DNA of 64,000 nt, taken from assembly GCF_000972845.2 (NCBI RefSeq), contig NC_040021.1, forward strand, positions 10,444,908 to 10,508,907, given 5' to 3'. Numbering within the stretch: position 1 is the first letter of the stretch; each line of letters begins with the position of its first letter. This DNA comes from Larimichthys crocea (lineage: Eukaryota > Chordata > Actinopteri > Sciaenidae). A program made the position numbers and the translations under genes. Positions 1-12,500 of this stretch are shown here, one piece after another. The notes under the pieces were generated by a model. It had not been told where the DNA came from. It saw nothing but the letters and a program-made list of their open reading frames with translations, and ran no database searches.

Positions 1-247
1 GTGGACGGCCGTGATTAAATCTTGACGGAGACTTTATACTGTGCATGGCAAGCTATAGAGTCTGAGAAAAAGACAACACTGGTTAAAGGATATTTGTAGT
101 GGTGAAATAATATATAAATATATTAAAGGCATCCCATGACTTAATGGATAAAATAAACTTACATATACCATAGAGTGATCCGGTATTCACAGACTTCCTA
201 GCAGTCTACACAGGCTTAACACTACTGCTCAAACCACTCAGCCCCTG

Positions 248-281
<34 letters not shown>

Positions 282-287
282 CACACA
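248..287. repeat. (CA)n microsatellite
   Basis: About 40 bp of alternating CA with one interruption. Similar short CA/TG tracts occur near 455, 645, 2745 and 3537. Confidence 0.95.
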
Positions 288-969
288 TTAAATTTAGCCT
301 TTTTCTTATTAACTTCACTGTCTCATACCATCAAGAGCAAATCGGTCTCTGACAGATTTAGTTTTATTCAGCAGAGGAACTGTAAGACAGCAGCTGGAGA
401 TGGGACACGTGATGATCAACAAGTATTTCAGGGTAGGGCGTGTATGTGTGTGTCTGTGTGTGTGTGTGTTATACATACACAAAGACAAATACACAAGAGG
501 GATTTAAGTACAACACTTGCATTCATCAGTCATCTCTTTCTCCCTTGCATTGTTACTCCCTAACACTCCTCTATGCCCCAGCCAGGGCTGCGACACATCC
601 TGGGCTGTCTGCACAGAGGCGTGAGAGAGGGCGGCTGCATGTATACACACACACACACACATTCACACAAAGTTCAAGACCGATGCAGTTCAATAGCAAC
701 AACCCTCCACTTCTTGAAATGCTACAGCACTTTCCCACTCTTTCTCCACATTTTTCCTCTCGCTCCGTCCCTCCTGACCCATCTCTTTTGTTCCTCATGG
801 GACCGGGTCGACCTCTAGAACCAGGCCAGGCTCCTTCCACTGGAACGAACCCTGTGGGAACTGACTTGTGGATTCTGGCTGCGTAATGACTGCTCTCTGT
901 CAATGAATGGAGGGGGACCATGGCAGGCCTGAGTGAATAGTGACTAGGGTGAATTGAGGTGGGATAAAC

Positions 970-1000
970 TGTGTGTGTGTCTGTGTCTGTGTGTGTGTGT
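970..1000. repeat. (TG)n microsatellite
   Basis: Alternating TG interrupted by TCTG units. It underlies spurious ORFs on both strands. Confidence 0.9.
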
Positions 1001-4000
1001 GAGAGAAGATGGTGAAAAACGATAAACAGCAATTAGTTTATCTAGGCGTGACTGTGGTGCGTTATTCTTTGTCGTGCGATAAGGGGCACGACTTGGATCG
1101 TTATCGTCATTACCAGGCAGCACTGTTTATGCACAAACACTCATGGACAAGCCAAGTGTGTATGTGCCTATGCATACACAAACGGACACACAGGACCTTG
1201 AGAAGCACTTGAACATAGCAACACACACTAAATATGATAGCATGCTACAGATGAAAGACGGGCAAAGACATACGTCTATAAATAACTGAGGGATGTGGGG
1301 AAGAATGCACAGGCAGTTTGCATGTGTGTCGAGGAGAGGAAGATTGAGTGTGGACGTCAGCAGGTCAGCTGGAAACGTGTGTCCAATTCTTGCTCAATAT
1401 GTGTGTGTGTCTATTTCAGAGCCCCACAGCAGCGGGTACCTAGTGGGCATCAAGATATCTGACAGGGAGGCCCTAAGTCTCTTCTAACTCCAATTAACCT
1501 TGACTAGATCGACCTACTTTCATCATTAAAATAGCACACTCCCTATTCACCCCAGTGCTATATATGGCAGAGGAGACTTGGTGTTTAACACACTTCACTT
1601 AAAAATCAAAAGTTGGGACCTGTCAGTGGGTGAGGCTGAAAAGTCATCCATTACAGACACTTTACAATGTGCAATGAAACGTGGTGAAATCTTTGGTCGT
1701 CAATCAAAAGCGTTAGTCTTTGATTGTATCGTGAAACAGGCTTCAAAAGGGAACCGCTCGCTAGAAACCATGTGTAAAAACAACCAAGAATATGACATTA
1801 TGAAATTATGCATAATACACCAGCAAACTAGTGTAATGCTACTGCTAAAAACATATCTTACATAGGCCCTAGTCTTACTCTTTTGCGTCCTCCAGATCAT
1901 ATTTTCAGGTTTTTCAATGCATAGAAGTATCAACACTATGGCCAAAGTTTGTTTTCTTATTTTTCAAAACATACGAGTGCTCACAATGGACAATGGATGA
2001 CGCACACTGATGTTTTTCTTCTATTCACGTTGGAGCTCTACAATTAAACACTACACAATCTGACAGGTCTAAAAATTGACGTTGTTCTGTCTAGCATAGA
2101 TTGAAGCCAAGACTTAATCAGACCCACCTGGCACAGCCTGACATGCAATGATCATAAATTATTCAGGATCCTAAATCCCTTTCACTGCTGTGGAGATAAT
2201 GCCAGAGACATCCAGAAAGTTACTGAACTCTAGCATGAGTTACAGTACTTGATAACATTTTCTACAAGCGCCGTCTGTCTGTTTTATTTGGAAATTTTAA
2301 CCATAAACTTTCTCATCTCGGGTGCAAATGTTCATCATCTCCTACAGTCCTCTTCTCATATTTACACACAGCGCGGTGTACTAGCCATGCATGCATCTTG
2401 GGACTGTACACAGTGTTGTTACTTTCTGAATTTAACTGTCCTCTCAGCTGTCTAGATCACAGTGAGGCAGCAGCGATTGATTAGCTGAGATGACTGTGGT
2501 TGGCCTGCAGCAGAAGTCAGCCAAACTAGACTTTGTTTAAACTTTTGACTCTCGAGTGTCAGGTGTTCCCCTCTGAGGGCAAACCTATGACCTCCGACCT
2601 AATGACCTGTACACTTCAACACAAAGAGACAAAGAAAATCGGCACAGGGAGGAAGATCCCATTTGCCTATCGTGTCCCTGTTCAAACTGCCCCTTGATAA
2701 TTTGAATGTATAGTCAGACAAACAGTGAGACAAGATGCTGCGCGCACACGCACACACACACACAGTCGCTACATCCTTCCCTCAGTGTCAGTCCCCCTGC
2801 ATATAGGGGCCTCTCTTTATGCCCCTCTCCGGTAATATGATCCATCTCTGACCTGGGGTTAGAGTAGGAATCCTGGTACGGTAGCTGAAGACAACAGAGT
2901 GAGAGGTCACAGTTAAGTGCTTACACGCAAACTATAAAGATGATATAAGTGTATAATACCTGATCGCAACAAACGCTGAGGTTAAAAAGAAAAGAAGCAT
3001 TGAGGTGTGTTTAGTAAGAAGTCTATAAATTATCTTTACGCAGACATTTTTCATTTAAAACCACCTCACCAGCTGTTCTGTATGATGACATATTCAAATC
3101 CATTCCTCTAATAAGTAATAAGACAGGTGTTTGTTTGTGTGGAAAGAGTCGTGAGTCTGCATTCAATGCTTCCGTACATGCAGTGCTGGCCTTGGGGCTA
3201 TGTGAGAGCTGGCAGCTACAGATGGGCTAAGTAACACACCGCATTCCAGTCTGCTCTCTCACACCTCCTCTGAATGAATGTCTGAAGTGTACGTCCTGAA
3301 TGAAACTAACCTTAAGGAACTCCCAGCCCCACCTAAGACTGCATTTAAAACTTTAACAGGAGCAATTGAGTCATGCCACCCGATAACACAGGGGATTAGT
3401 TAAAGGTTGATGGGTAAAGGTTGATATATAGTGTGTATAGGTGTACTGTTGTACATTGCTCATCATACATCACATTCGCTTGTGTCTGGGAACCGTCTAC
3501 GCTGCTTATCATTTCCCTGGAAGCAGGTTTTGAATCTGTGTGTGTGTGTGTGTGTTTGAGAGAGACAGTGAGTCAGAGACCAAACGCATGGTGAATAGAT
3601 AAGAAGGACAGGAAAAAGGAAACAAAAGTTAATGACTCAGAATTTAAATCCTCCTACTTTGCCATTGTTCCGCAGCAGTTGGACTCGTTTTATGAATCCT
3701 GTTTTGTTCATCTAATTTGCCTCAGAAACATGCTGCAAAGGAGCCATACGGGGGAATCAATGGGAAACGTAATCCCTTAACTACCATGTTGATACACAGT
3801 ACCCCCCATAACAACCTATTAAACAGAAAGCAGGGTTTAAAGTAGCACACTCGCTCAAAAATCTGTCAGAGCAGACGAAATGACAAGCGTGTCTATCAAT
3901 CTTTTGAGATGGCAAAGTCACCACAGTATGAGTCAAAGTCTGAGTTAATATGTAACCACAGTGCAGGAGCCTACGTGGGGGCAGCATTAAAAACAAATCA

Positions 4001-4638
4001 CAAAACAGCTGAAAGGTAGCTGCAGCAAATTGACTTCTCAGGCATCTTTGAGTTGACCAACTTTGTTTACATGCATAAAACAGCAAGAAGTAAAAGGTTG
4101 AAAGCCCCCCTCCTGTGATCTCGGTGTCCTATGAAGACCTAAACACAGATGGTGAGTGCGTTGAGAGGGATCCATCATTCCTGACAGGACTCTGCCGTAT
4201 TAACAAAAGTCCCGATCAGGACAAACAAAGCCAACAAAGCCATATGTCCAGGAGACACAGGTCACTCCAGTCACTTGTTCTTTCTATGGACAAAATGTGA
4301 CAGCCACCTTGGACCTGACCATCACCTCTCCACACCAATTATGACTGTGTTGTTGTGACAGAGGAGCAAAAGTCCAAAAGATCTACAGATACAGATTAAT
4401 GCAAGGTCAGACGTCTCAAATCAAACTTCATGTTTAGACCTGGAATGAATCAAAATACATCTGTGGTGATAAATGATACTAACTATACTATACTTTATGG
4501 CATTTGTGATGTATATATTTCACATCTGTGGGTTGCAGAAGTTTATAGTGACTCTATATGGGGACAGAAATTTAGATTTATATCCTAACCCTCATACTTC
4601 AGCACATTACCAACGAGGCAGCAGCTCTTCAAACTTAC

Positions 4639-4957
4639 GAATTTTGATTTTCTTGGGATCCAACTTGCAGATTTCAACCTGCAGACTCTGCAGCCGACAA
4701 TGAATCCTGCAGGATCTCCTGAACACCATCCCTGCCTCCATCTCGATGCCCAGGAAGATGTCGCTGGCATGTCGAGAAAGGTCGGAAAGTTGGTGTATTA
4801 TGTTAGTCAGTGTGTGACAGCCAACTTCATCCAAAGACGAGAACAACACGGGTTTTCGCAGCTTGCGTCTCCCGTTTTCTTCCACCGGTATCCAGCCATC
4901 CCTCGGCGATAACCTAGTAACACGCCGCGGCTCGATGGTCCTCTGATGAAAGGGCAT
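4639..4957 (-). CDS. NHS/NHSL-family protein, first coding exon (partial gene)
   Basis: The ATG at 4957-4955 opens with MPFHQRTIEPRR. It continues through a segment resembling the WAVE-homology domain of NHS proteins (about residues 45-106, including HTLTNIIHQLSDLSRHASDI), ending LDPKKIKI. The exon ends at 4639 before a strong GTAAGT donor (4638 downward). The frame stays open past this donor to a weaker GT at 4610, but the 4638 donor gives the exon end expected for NHSL proteins (KKIKI then a new exon). NHS-family proteins regulate actin remodelling and bind the WAVE/Abi machinery at the leading edge. The remaining exons lie off the left edge. NHSL1-like is my best guess; NHSL2 or an NHS paralogue is possible. 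No TATA box was noted upstream. Confidence 0.72.
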
Positions 4958-6154
4958 ATTTATTTCATACCAATAACTCCAAAACGCAAAAAAAACAAAC
5001 TCACAGCTTTAAAACTAATCCAACACGCATTGCCTCTCTGTAGCTGCTGTTATATGCGAGGCACAACAACCCTGAACAATCAATCCCGCCATTATTTTTT
5101 TCTGTTTTTCAAAAAGCATGGGGACTTTCAGCTGCTGTACACTGAGAGACGTTGCCTCCCAAAGTCTATTCAAATTCAACCAGACAGAGAGCAGGCTGCA
5201 GAGCAGAGGAGGGGGGAAAAACACACAAGGAAAAGTATGGAGGAAAAAAAAAAAAAGTACAAATAAAAACCCGGAGAATACTACAACCACCTGTAGCGAC
5301 TGGAACCGGAGCCACATTAAGAGGAGAGTTTACCTGCCTCCCGTCGAAGTCAGTACAGCGGGCGGATGGAAAACACGGACCGGATCAAATCCAAACAAGA
5401 ACCAGCCGGACTAAAAGGTTAAGAAGAAATAAAAACATGAAGCTAAAATTAATATTTAAATACACAATATGAACCACTACTTCTTGGCATAATGCATTCA
5501 TTTTTACTCGTTATTTTATAGCACTCCCTACAAATTAGGGGTAATGAAAGAGAGGCTAATACCTACCCTTCAATTTCTTTAAATCACTTCTTTTAAAGAT
5601 ATAATTATCTCTAAATTCTTTAATAAGTACCTCACCGAGCTGAGAACAGTTTAAGTTAACAGGTACAGACAGGTCAATGGACTTAATGTTAATATATTTA
5701 ATAGGTTTTTCCACACAACGTCACACAAACATAGCTAAACCAAACACCTTTAAAAAAAGTGTCTTAATTTCTGTCAAGACATGAATTAACCCCTAAAACA
5801 AATTATACTTATGTATACAATTTAGATAGATATTTTTTACGATTATTTTTAATGAATAATTCACTTTAATGAAATGACGAAATAAAAAAATGTACCTGTT
5901 TGTGTGATGACGCAGTGTAGCTACCTTGAATTATTTAACGAAGCTTTCATATTTAGGTTATTCAGCTAGTTAGATAAAGTTAAAACTAACAGCAAAGAAT
6001 CTTATGGGTGTATGAATTATTGTTATTACCTGGTAACTCTTGAACTTCTTGTAAAAAACGATGTTTATTGATATTTTAGTAATGTCAAGTTCAGCTAACT
6101 TTAGCATATTCGTTCGTTACGCATGCGCTGTCCGTTCTTTATACTGTCAGCGCG
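4958..6154. other. Intergenic / promoter-side region, no gene seen
   Basis: The first 450 bp probably contain the 5' UTR and promoter of the NHSL-type gene (minus), with a purine-rich A/G stretch at 5200-5265. The rest is AT-rich with no supported exon. Confidence 0.5.
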
Positions 6155-6167
6155 GTTGCTTAGCAAC
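6155..6167 (+). promoter_or_regulatory. RFX X-box motif
   Basis: The 13-mer GTTGCTTAGCAAC is a near-palindromic X-box (GTTGC, 3-nt spacer, GCAAC), the site bound by RFX factors in ciliary gene promoters. It lies 78 bp upstream of an ATG at 6245, the usual distance for functional X-boxes. RFX binding is inferred from the motif alone. Confidence 0.7.
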
Positions 6168-6244
6168 TTAGTTTAAGACAAAGGATGCGTTTTTGGGGGG
6201 TGGTTGGTGTCCGTCGTTTTTCTCACATCTTTTTAAAATAACTC

Positions 6245-6972
6245 ATGGACAACACATTCTCTGAACACTTGTCTCTTGATTTATCTCCTCTTTGTGTGTA
6301 CAACAAGGCATGTTTGTCCGGTCCACCGCCTGACATTCCCACTGCTGCTGCTGCTCTTTAAATTCCAAAGGGCAGTCCCTCATCATTGACAGCATACCAC
6401 TCACCCTGCTTTAGTTCAGAGGATTCCTTTCAAAGTCTACCTAACAATGTCCAGTTGTCAAAATGTGTCTCTGTGGGATTTAATGTGCCCCCTGGTGTCT
6501 TCAAGTGAACACAGCAACTTTTAAGTGTGTCTCTAATATGACCTGTATTTTCACAATCTCCAAATTCCAGTTTAACAGTTACTCAACATTATAGTTAGGA
6601 AGGCCAACGCAGCTGTCACTTAACTCTGATTAAAGTAACATCCCGCATGAGTCACGGAAAACATAAGATTTGTCCTGCTAGAGATGAGTAACATCCTCAT
6701 TTGTCCTTCCCTTAGCACAAAATGTGTTGGACAGGAAAACAGCATGAGGATGACACATTTGACCGCTGGTGAGAAAAAAGGAAGTAGCCGATCCTGTTTT
6801 GTTATTTCAAGGAAATTTTCTGGTGTCTTCATATTCCCAACATTGTCTCCTCTTTCGGGCTTGTTCTGAAACTGAAAGAGCAGCTGATTTAACCCCCAGG
6901 CCTCGATTTAATTTACTACTCTCTTAAGTCATTAAGGACAAAAATGTCCACTTCCAAAGAAAACTGCTATAA
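6245..6972 (+). CDS. Candidate small spliced gene, unrecognised, possibly ciliary
   Basis: I do not recognise the product. The ATG at 6245 starts MDNTFSEHLSLDLSPLCV. The frame meets a TAA at 6359-6361, but the same frame is then open to 6510 and reads like protein (TAYHSPCFSSEDSFQSLPNN). A short intron of about 80 bp covering the TAA is plausible, with a GTAC-type donor near 6295 and a CAG acceptor at 6376. The second block can end at 6504 before GTGAAC. A convincing exon follows at 6716-6768, with acceptor TTGTCCTTCCCTTAG and donor GTGAGA. It joins in frame and encodes TKCVGQENSMRMTHLTA. A last exon from 6929 (acceptor CTCTTAAG) would give VIKDKNVHFQRKLL and stop at 6972. An alternative acceptor at 6899 keeps a frame open to 7183. 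The protein would be about 95-100 aa. The X-box suggests RFX-driven ciliary expression. It could instead be a decayed first exon or chance. Confidence 0.4.
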
Positions 6973-9589
6973 AACATTACAAATTATTGTTTTTTTCTGC
7001 ATTAATCTCTCAAACAACTTCAAACCTACCGTCATTTTGAGGATTTTAACCTTTAAATGCCAGTTTGATTACTTAATGTCACTGTTGTTATTTATGAAAA
7101 AACACAAACAATTAATTATATCCCCTTTTGTGTTTGGTAGTCTTGAGCAGCAGCAATTTCTTTTCAGTGTTCCACTGATCTGATCTCTAAAAAAATGTAA
7201 TTTGAATTCCAAAATGTGTCGAGAGAGACTGTTGGAATGTGCGATAAGACACTCCACATTTTGACTTGTTAATAGCAGATGGATCATGAAACTAACAATG
7301 GTTTAGTACCATTTAAATGTCAGCTTTAATTAATGTTATTGATTACACCTGTGTTTTTTTTTTTGTCTCTAGCGGGAGCAACATTAGTGACAATTTTTGT
7401 GTCTGTTTTTAAAAGGCCATCAAATTAAAATACTGGGAATACAAAAGTAGACAAACTATCCAATTCTACAGATGAACATAAGTTTAATCAAGATTAAATA
7501 TATGCCCAAAAAGATCTTGCAACTCATAAGAGATCCAAACAACTCAAAACAATGCAAAAAGATGAGCTTTTCTGTCTGTCATGTCGATAAGAGTCTTACA
7601 TTTTTATGCTTTCCTACGAGTTTTGGACTTTCATTCAGGGTAAAACGTATACATATATCTCATTCACCATATTTTACAGTGCATTGATTCTCAAAACCAT
7701 AGCCTTCTTCCACATCTAAAAACCCATACATAAACTCATTTATAGAATTATTTACATACAAGGCTTGAACAAGTCAGCTCAAACCATTTTGGTGAGCAGT
7801 AAGAAAAAAAAGAAACAAACGTCAAACTTCAGAACATACGGGAACTTTCTTAAACTTTACGGCTCGGTTAAGCCACGTAGTGACATATCGTTACACAAAC
7901 CACTGAATAATAGAAGGCAAGGAGTGGCCTCTAATTAAATAATATGATGAAGTGATACTCAGCAGGGACATCAGAGGATTACTCAACTTAAGTTATTCCA
8001 CCTCCGCATCTTTTAAAGTTTGGTTGCATACACACAGAAATGTACAAATACAGCTTGTGAAACCAAATAAATGTCTCCAACACCTACTGAACAACACATT
8101 GCTCATAATGCATGCGATGTGGTCGGTACACAAAGCTCGCCTTTTGCAATGTGAAACTAAACAAGAAATCTAAATTATGGCAACAAATTAAAAAGAAAAG
8201 AAAAAAAAGTTGAGTACACTTCTGTCACAACTGAGTTAGTAAGCGACCACACAATCTCAGTTTATTCACGATACCTTACGTTGAGATGACAATTTCAGCT
8301 AATTCATACCAGGAAGAGAAAAAAACAAACAGAACACATCAACACTGTGTTTTGCGTAATGAATTTTTGATTTCTGAAAGCTGCAGAGATGTAACAGTGC
8401 GTCATGACCTCCAAAAACATACAATTTGTATTAGTTGCACTTGTGTGTCAGAACCGAGTACACACAGAGAAACCCCTCACACGTAATCTACATGTAATAT
8501 CCGTCTGTCTTAATACTAGCTCCCCTTTTCTTGGTTCTTTCATAAAAAGGATAGATGAGCGCAGGACAAGGACAGTTGATTTAATGCAATAAGTCATGTG
8601 GTCTCACCTTAAAAAAACAAAACAGGGGTGCCGCTGTATAGAGGCAACAGGTGGAACAAACTGAAACAGTGTCACAGATAAAAACAAATATTTGCAGGAC
8701 AGAGGGAGAGCCAATATTTATTTGTTTGTTCCTGAACTTCTTATTCTGTATCACACTGAGATGACACATTTCTTCCATGTCCATACTATTTTATACTCAC
8801 TCCTTTAACACTTAAACCATGGAATGACTTCTTGCCCGTCCTTCATAAAGATGTTGCCTGTAGACTCTTCATATATGCATGTTAGCTTGGGAAGCAAGTG
8901 ACGGACTACTGTTTAACAACAAAAAAAAGGATGATTAAGTTTGTGTGCACTGGTGTTTTTAATGTGTGTGTGAGAGAGATTCGGCAAAGAGAACATAGTG
9001 TTATGAATTACATTTGATTTTTGTGTTCTTGTGGGATAAACAACCACCGTTACCACCAAACAGGAAACAGTTGGTGAGCACTGGACTCGCCGGGGTTTCC
9101 GCTTGTGAAAGCGCCAGTTCGGGGCAGAAGCAGCCACAAGGCCACACTAGACAGTGTCGGGCTGGGGTGGTGACAAAAGAGGACCCCAGGGTGAAGAGTG
9201 GTAAAATACAATATGAGAGCAGTCATACAGCTTGGTCTATGTGAGCGCAGCAAGGACAGATTGTGAATATACAACAGGAATACACACTCCTCTTCCAAGG
9301 GCTCGATGACAGGCTCTAGCATGGGTGTATCTTGGGACACGCACACACATAAAGTACATACATATTAGTCCAATCTCCAAACTTGGGCTCCAGATGTGTC
9401 TTTGTCTCCCTCTGGTGGTTTTATCCAGAATAAATCCGGATACACTTTCTTCCTCACACATACACACACGTACACACACACATACACACAGGCTGTCATC
9501 GCACAGATCTCCATCCACATACACACACGCGCTCACACACATATATGAACATACACACTCCTTGGCTCCCCCTGTGTCTGTATTCAGGC
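6973..9589 (-). other. Probable acbd3 3' UTR plus intergenic sequence
   Basis: No supported coding exon on either strand. The acbd3 stop is at 9590 and the transcript continues leftwards. Candidate minus-strand poly(A) signals (AATAAA, seen as TTTATT on plus) are at 8717-8722 and 8261-8266, giving a 3' UTR of roughly 0.9-1.35 kb. Confidence 0.5.
9462..9546. repeat. (CA)n-rich microsatellite in acbd3 3' UTR
   Basis: Interrupted CA/TA dinucleotide sequence just downstream of the acbd3 stop codon. Confidence 0.85.
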
Positions 9590-12500
9590 TTATCTGGTGT
9601 AGTAGACTCTGTAGTAAACACTCTTGGAGCGCCAGAGTGAATAGGAGTTGTCAAACTTGAGCAGGTAGACTCCGCGGCCGGGGTACTGGTGGCTGCCGGC
9701 GTACACCTCCTCGTGACAGTCCCGCCGGTACACCGGCACAATCTCATCCACCTGGGGCTTCCCTGCCTCCTTCTTCGCCTTCTCCTCCTCGTTGGGAGGA
9801 TCACCTGTTGACACAAGAACAATGCATCAAGTTGAAATAAGCGGTCTCATCCTCACAATGACAGACTCTTTCCACAGCAGCCACTTTGACATGGAATAGT
9901 AGGAACAACACAGGGGTTTCCAATGATACTAATTAAAGTTCAGTTCCATTTAGTGCAGCAGAGACTTTCCAGTGAGCGCCGACATGCACCACAGCAGCAC
10001 CCTGACTCTGTTTGACCTGAATGGAATGGAACCTTAATTAGTATCTTTGGTAACACCTGTGTTTATCCTATTCCTAATGGCTGCTGTGAGAAAGACATAC
10101 TATGCAACACTACCATTAACCTTAATGCCATGGAGTTATATTAGATGAGAGGGTTTGAGCACTGAAGAAAATTTTTAATAAAAAAAAATAAATCTATTCT
10201 GTGATCAATACAGTTTTTCTTTCCTTCGAAATTCTCACTGTGCACTCGAGATTAAAGCACAAACGTTTAATTCAATTTAATAAAAGAGCTTTATGAATGA
10301 GTAGTTTCACATATTCTTTATGAAACTATTCATCCATTTTCTGTAACCACTTATCAGCGTCGCAGAGCCTATCACACTCACATTTACACCTACAGTCACC
10401 AATTAACTTATTAAGAGCATGTCTTTGCACTATGGGAGGAAGCCGGAGCAATAACAGCAATAAAATAATATAATAGTCCTAGGCAGAGTTCTCATTTACA
10501 ATATCACACCATTGTAAATCTTCAGAGGCTCCGACTAACAGGAAAAGTACAAAATAAATACTAAACATTCAAATAACCACCATGACCTGACTGTCATTAA
10601 AGCATGTAGTATATGATGTCCATAAAAATGGCAAAGATCAAAAGTGGAATCACAATGCATCTACAGTATTTTATATCCAACAGTGAAACTAACAGCTACA
10701 AAGTTACATTTTTAATTCTTGGAATATTAATCTCCTTGCATATCTCACACCTCTTCTTCAGTCTACACACATACACCTTCACGGTTAGTAAAACTGGCTT
10801 TTTAAGCACATATTTTTACCAGAAGAACATAAAAAAAATACCACCCTCTCCAGCATCGCAACCAAACCTGAAAATATTTATGTCAGAAACACTGCAGGCT
10901 TATTCACACAGACTTCCCACCCACCGACACCTCACCTTCTTCATCCTCATCCTCGTCGCTGGACTCGGATACATGCACGCTGACCGAAGCAGAGGCAGCA
11001 TCCGTCCACTCGAAGAACACCCCAAAGCCGATGTCATAATAGTCTGTGGCAAACTCCCAAAACAGGTAAGATCCCTCCTCGTGGGTGGGCACACGCACTG
11101 TCACTACCTCGCCACGTCCCACCGTGATCACGCTGTCTGCGTCCTGCCGGATTTTCTCCTTGAAGTCCTTGATCTGAGGCCGTGTCCACATGGAGGGAGC
11201 AGCTATGACTGGTGGGGAGTCTGCTGTGAGGATCAGAGGACAAGAACTTAGGACTATCTGTTGTAAAAACATACAATATAATATGCTCGTGCAGATTTCC
11301 TAGTAGGAAAGAAATATTACATTATTTAATAAGAGATTTCCTGTCAGCACACATGGACTGAAAGTAAAACTATCAGCTAACAGGCTCTCTACGTCGAGAG
11401 GAAAAAAGAGAGGGAGAGCATGGTGCATGGCCAATGTTGTTTTTTAGATACCGAGGTTTCCTCCATCTTTCCTCACAACATCATTTCGAGTGAGTGGCAT
11501 GCCACACTGGATTAACTTGGTTCAGGATGTATGTTTTGGCCTCATTCACTTCTCGTGTGAGCGTGTACTTTTCTATACGCAGTACGTGTGGTTGGGTGAA
11601 ACCGGCAGACTATCATGTATCACCTGTTTCAGCTCTTCTCCTCTCCGCCCTCCAGGTCACATCAACAAGGACACATCAGATAAGCATCAGGTTTCCATTT
11701 GAGTATAAAGCTTTGTTCGTTTGACAGAGATCTTCTCCCCTGATCTGTCCTGAAGCTATTCACTGTTAGGAACAATTTAGGAACATCTAGATTCTATCTA
11801 CATGAGGTCAACACTGGCAGTTTTTGTTGTTGTTTTTTAAATGAGACAAACACATCTGCAGCCCACCAACCTAATAACGGCCCATTCTCTGAGACCTCTT
11901 CTGCCGGCTCTGGCTCTGGCTCCCGGTCCATGCTCTCTGAATAAGAGTCTGACTGGCCTCCGTTGACTGTTGGGGCTTCTTCTCCAGCAGGCAGTGAGGC
12001 TGCACACAGAGGCCCCGCTGCTGAGGCAGCGATGGGCTCACCACTGTTGAAGCTGCTAGTTTCCATGGTGCCCTGCACCATCATGTCAGCCTGCTGCTGC
12101 TGCTTCTGTAAGGCCGCCTGAGACGAAAGGAAGGCAACACTGAGTCAATACACTGAAAACCAGACACGGTACATAGACAAGAATTTATTACGCTGTTGGA
12201 AAGAGAACAGACTCCTACTTTCATTATTTCATTTCATTTATGTGCAGGTAAGGCTGCATTTTAGACCGGTTATATCATAGATGTTCTACATTTTCTTTTC
12301 ATTTGTCTCACACCAGCAAAGCGCCACCAAAAAAAGACTTCATACCTAAGCCTAATACTTTCCAATTAGCAGCAAATCCTAAAAATAGAAATCAATTAAT
12401 CAAAGTCTGTCTCTCTGTCTATGCTGCATGCTACCTGTTGCTGAGCCAGCTGGACCTGGTAGAGCTGCTGCATGTACTGCTGGTAGTGCTGCTCCTGGAG

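Larger units (their letters stand above)
1..4638. other. Non-coding flank, probably first intron of the NHSL-family gene
   Basis: I see no convincing exon here. It is AT-rich sequence with several CA/TG microsatellites. Because the NHSL-type exon at 4639-4957 is on the minus strand and ends in a strong donor, this stretch is probably the start of that gene's intron 1, which is long in NHS-family genes. The ORFs in the first 1.5 kb are open only because they run through dinucleotide repeats. Confidence 0.5.

Noticed and set aside
440..1032. Overlapping ORFs of 148 aa (plus) and 153 aa (minus)
   Set aside because: Both run through CA/TG dinucleotide repeats (runs of His-Thr or Cys-Val) and have no domain or splice support.
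4611..4638. Longer NHSL exon ending at the GT at 4610
   Set aside because: The GTAAGT donor at 4638 is stronger and gives the expected family exon boundary.
10613..11251. 212-aa plus-strand ORF
   Set aside because: Its right half is the antisense of acbd3 exon 7 (GOLD domain); the left half is low-complexity intron.
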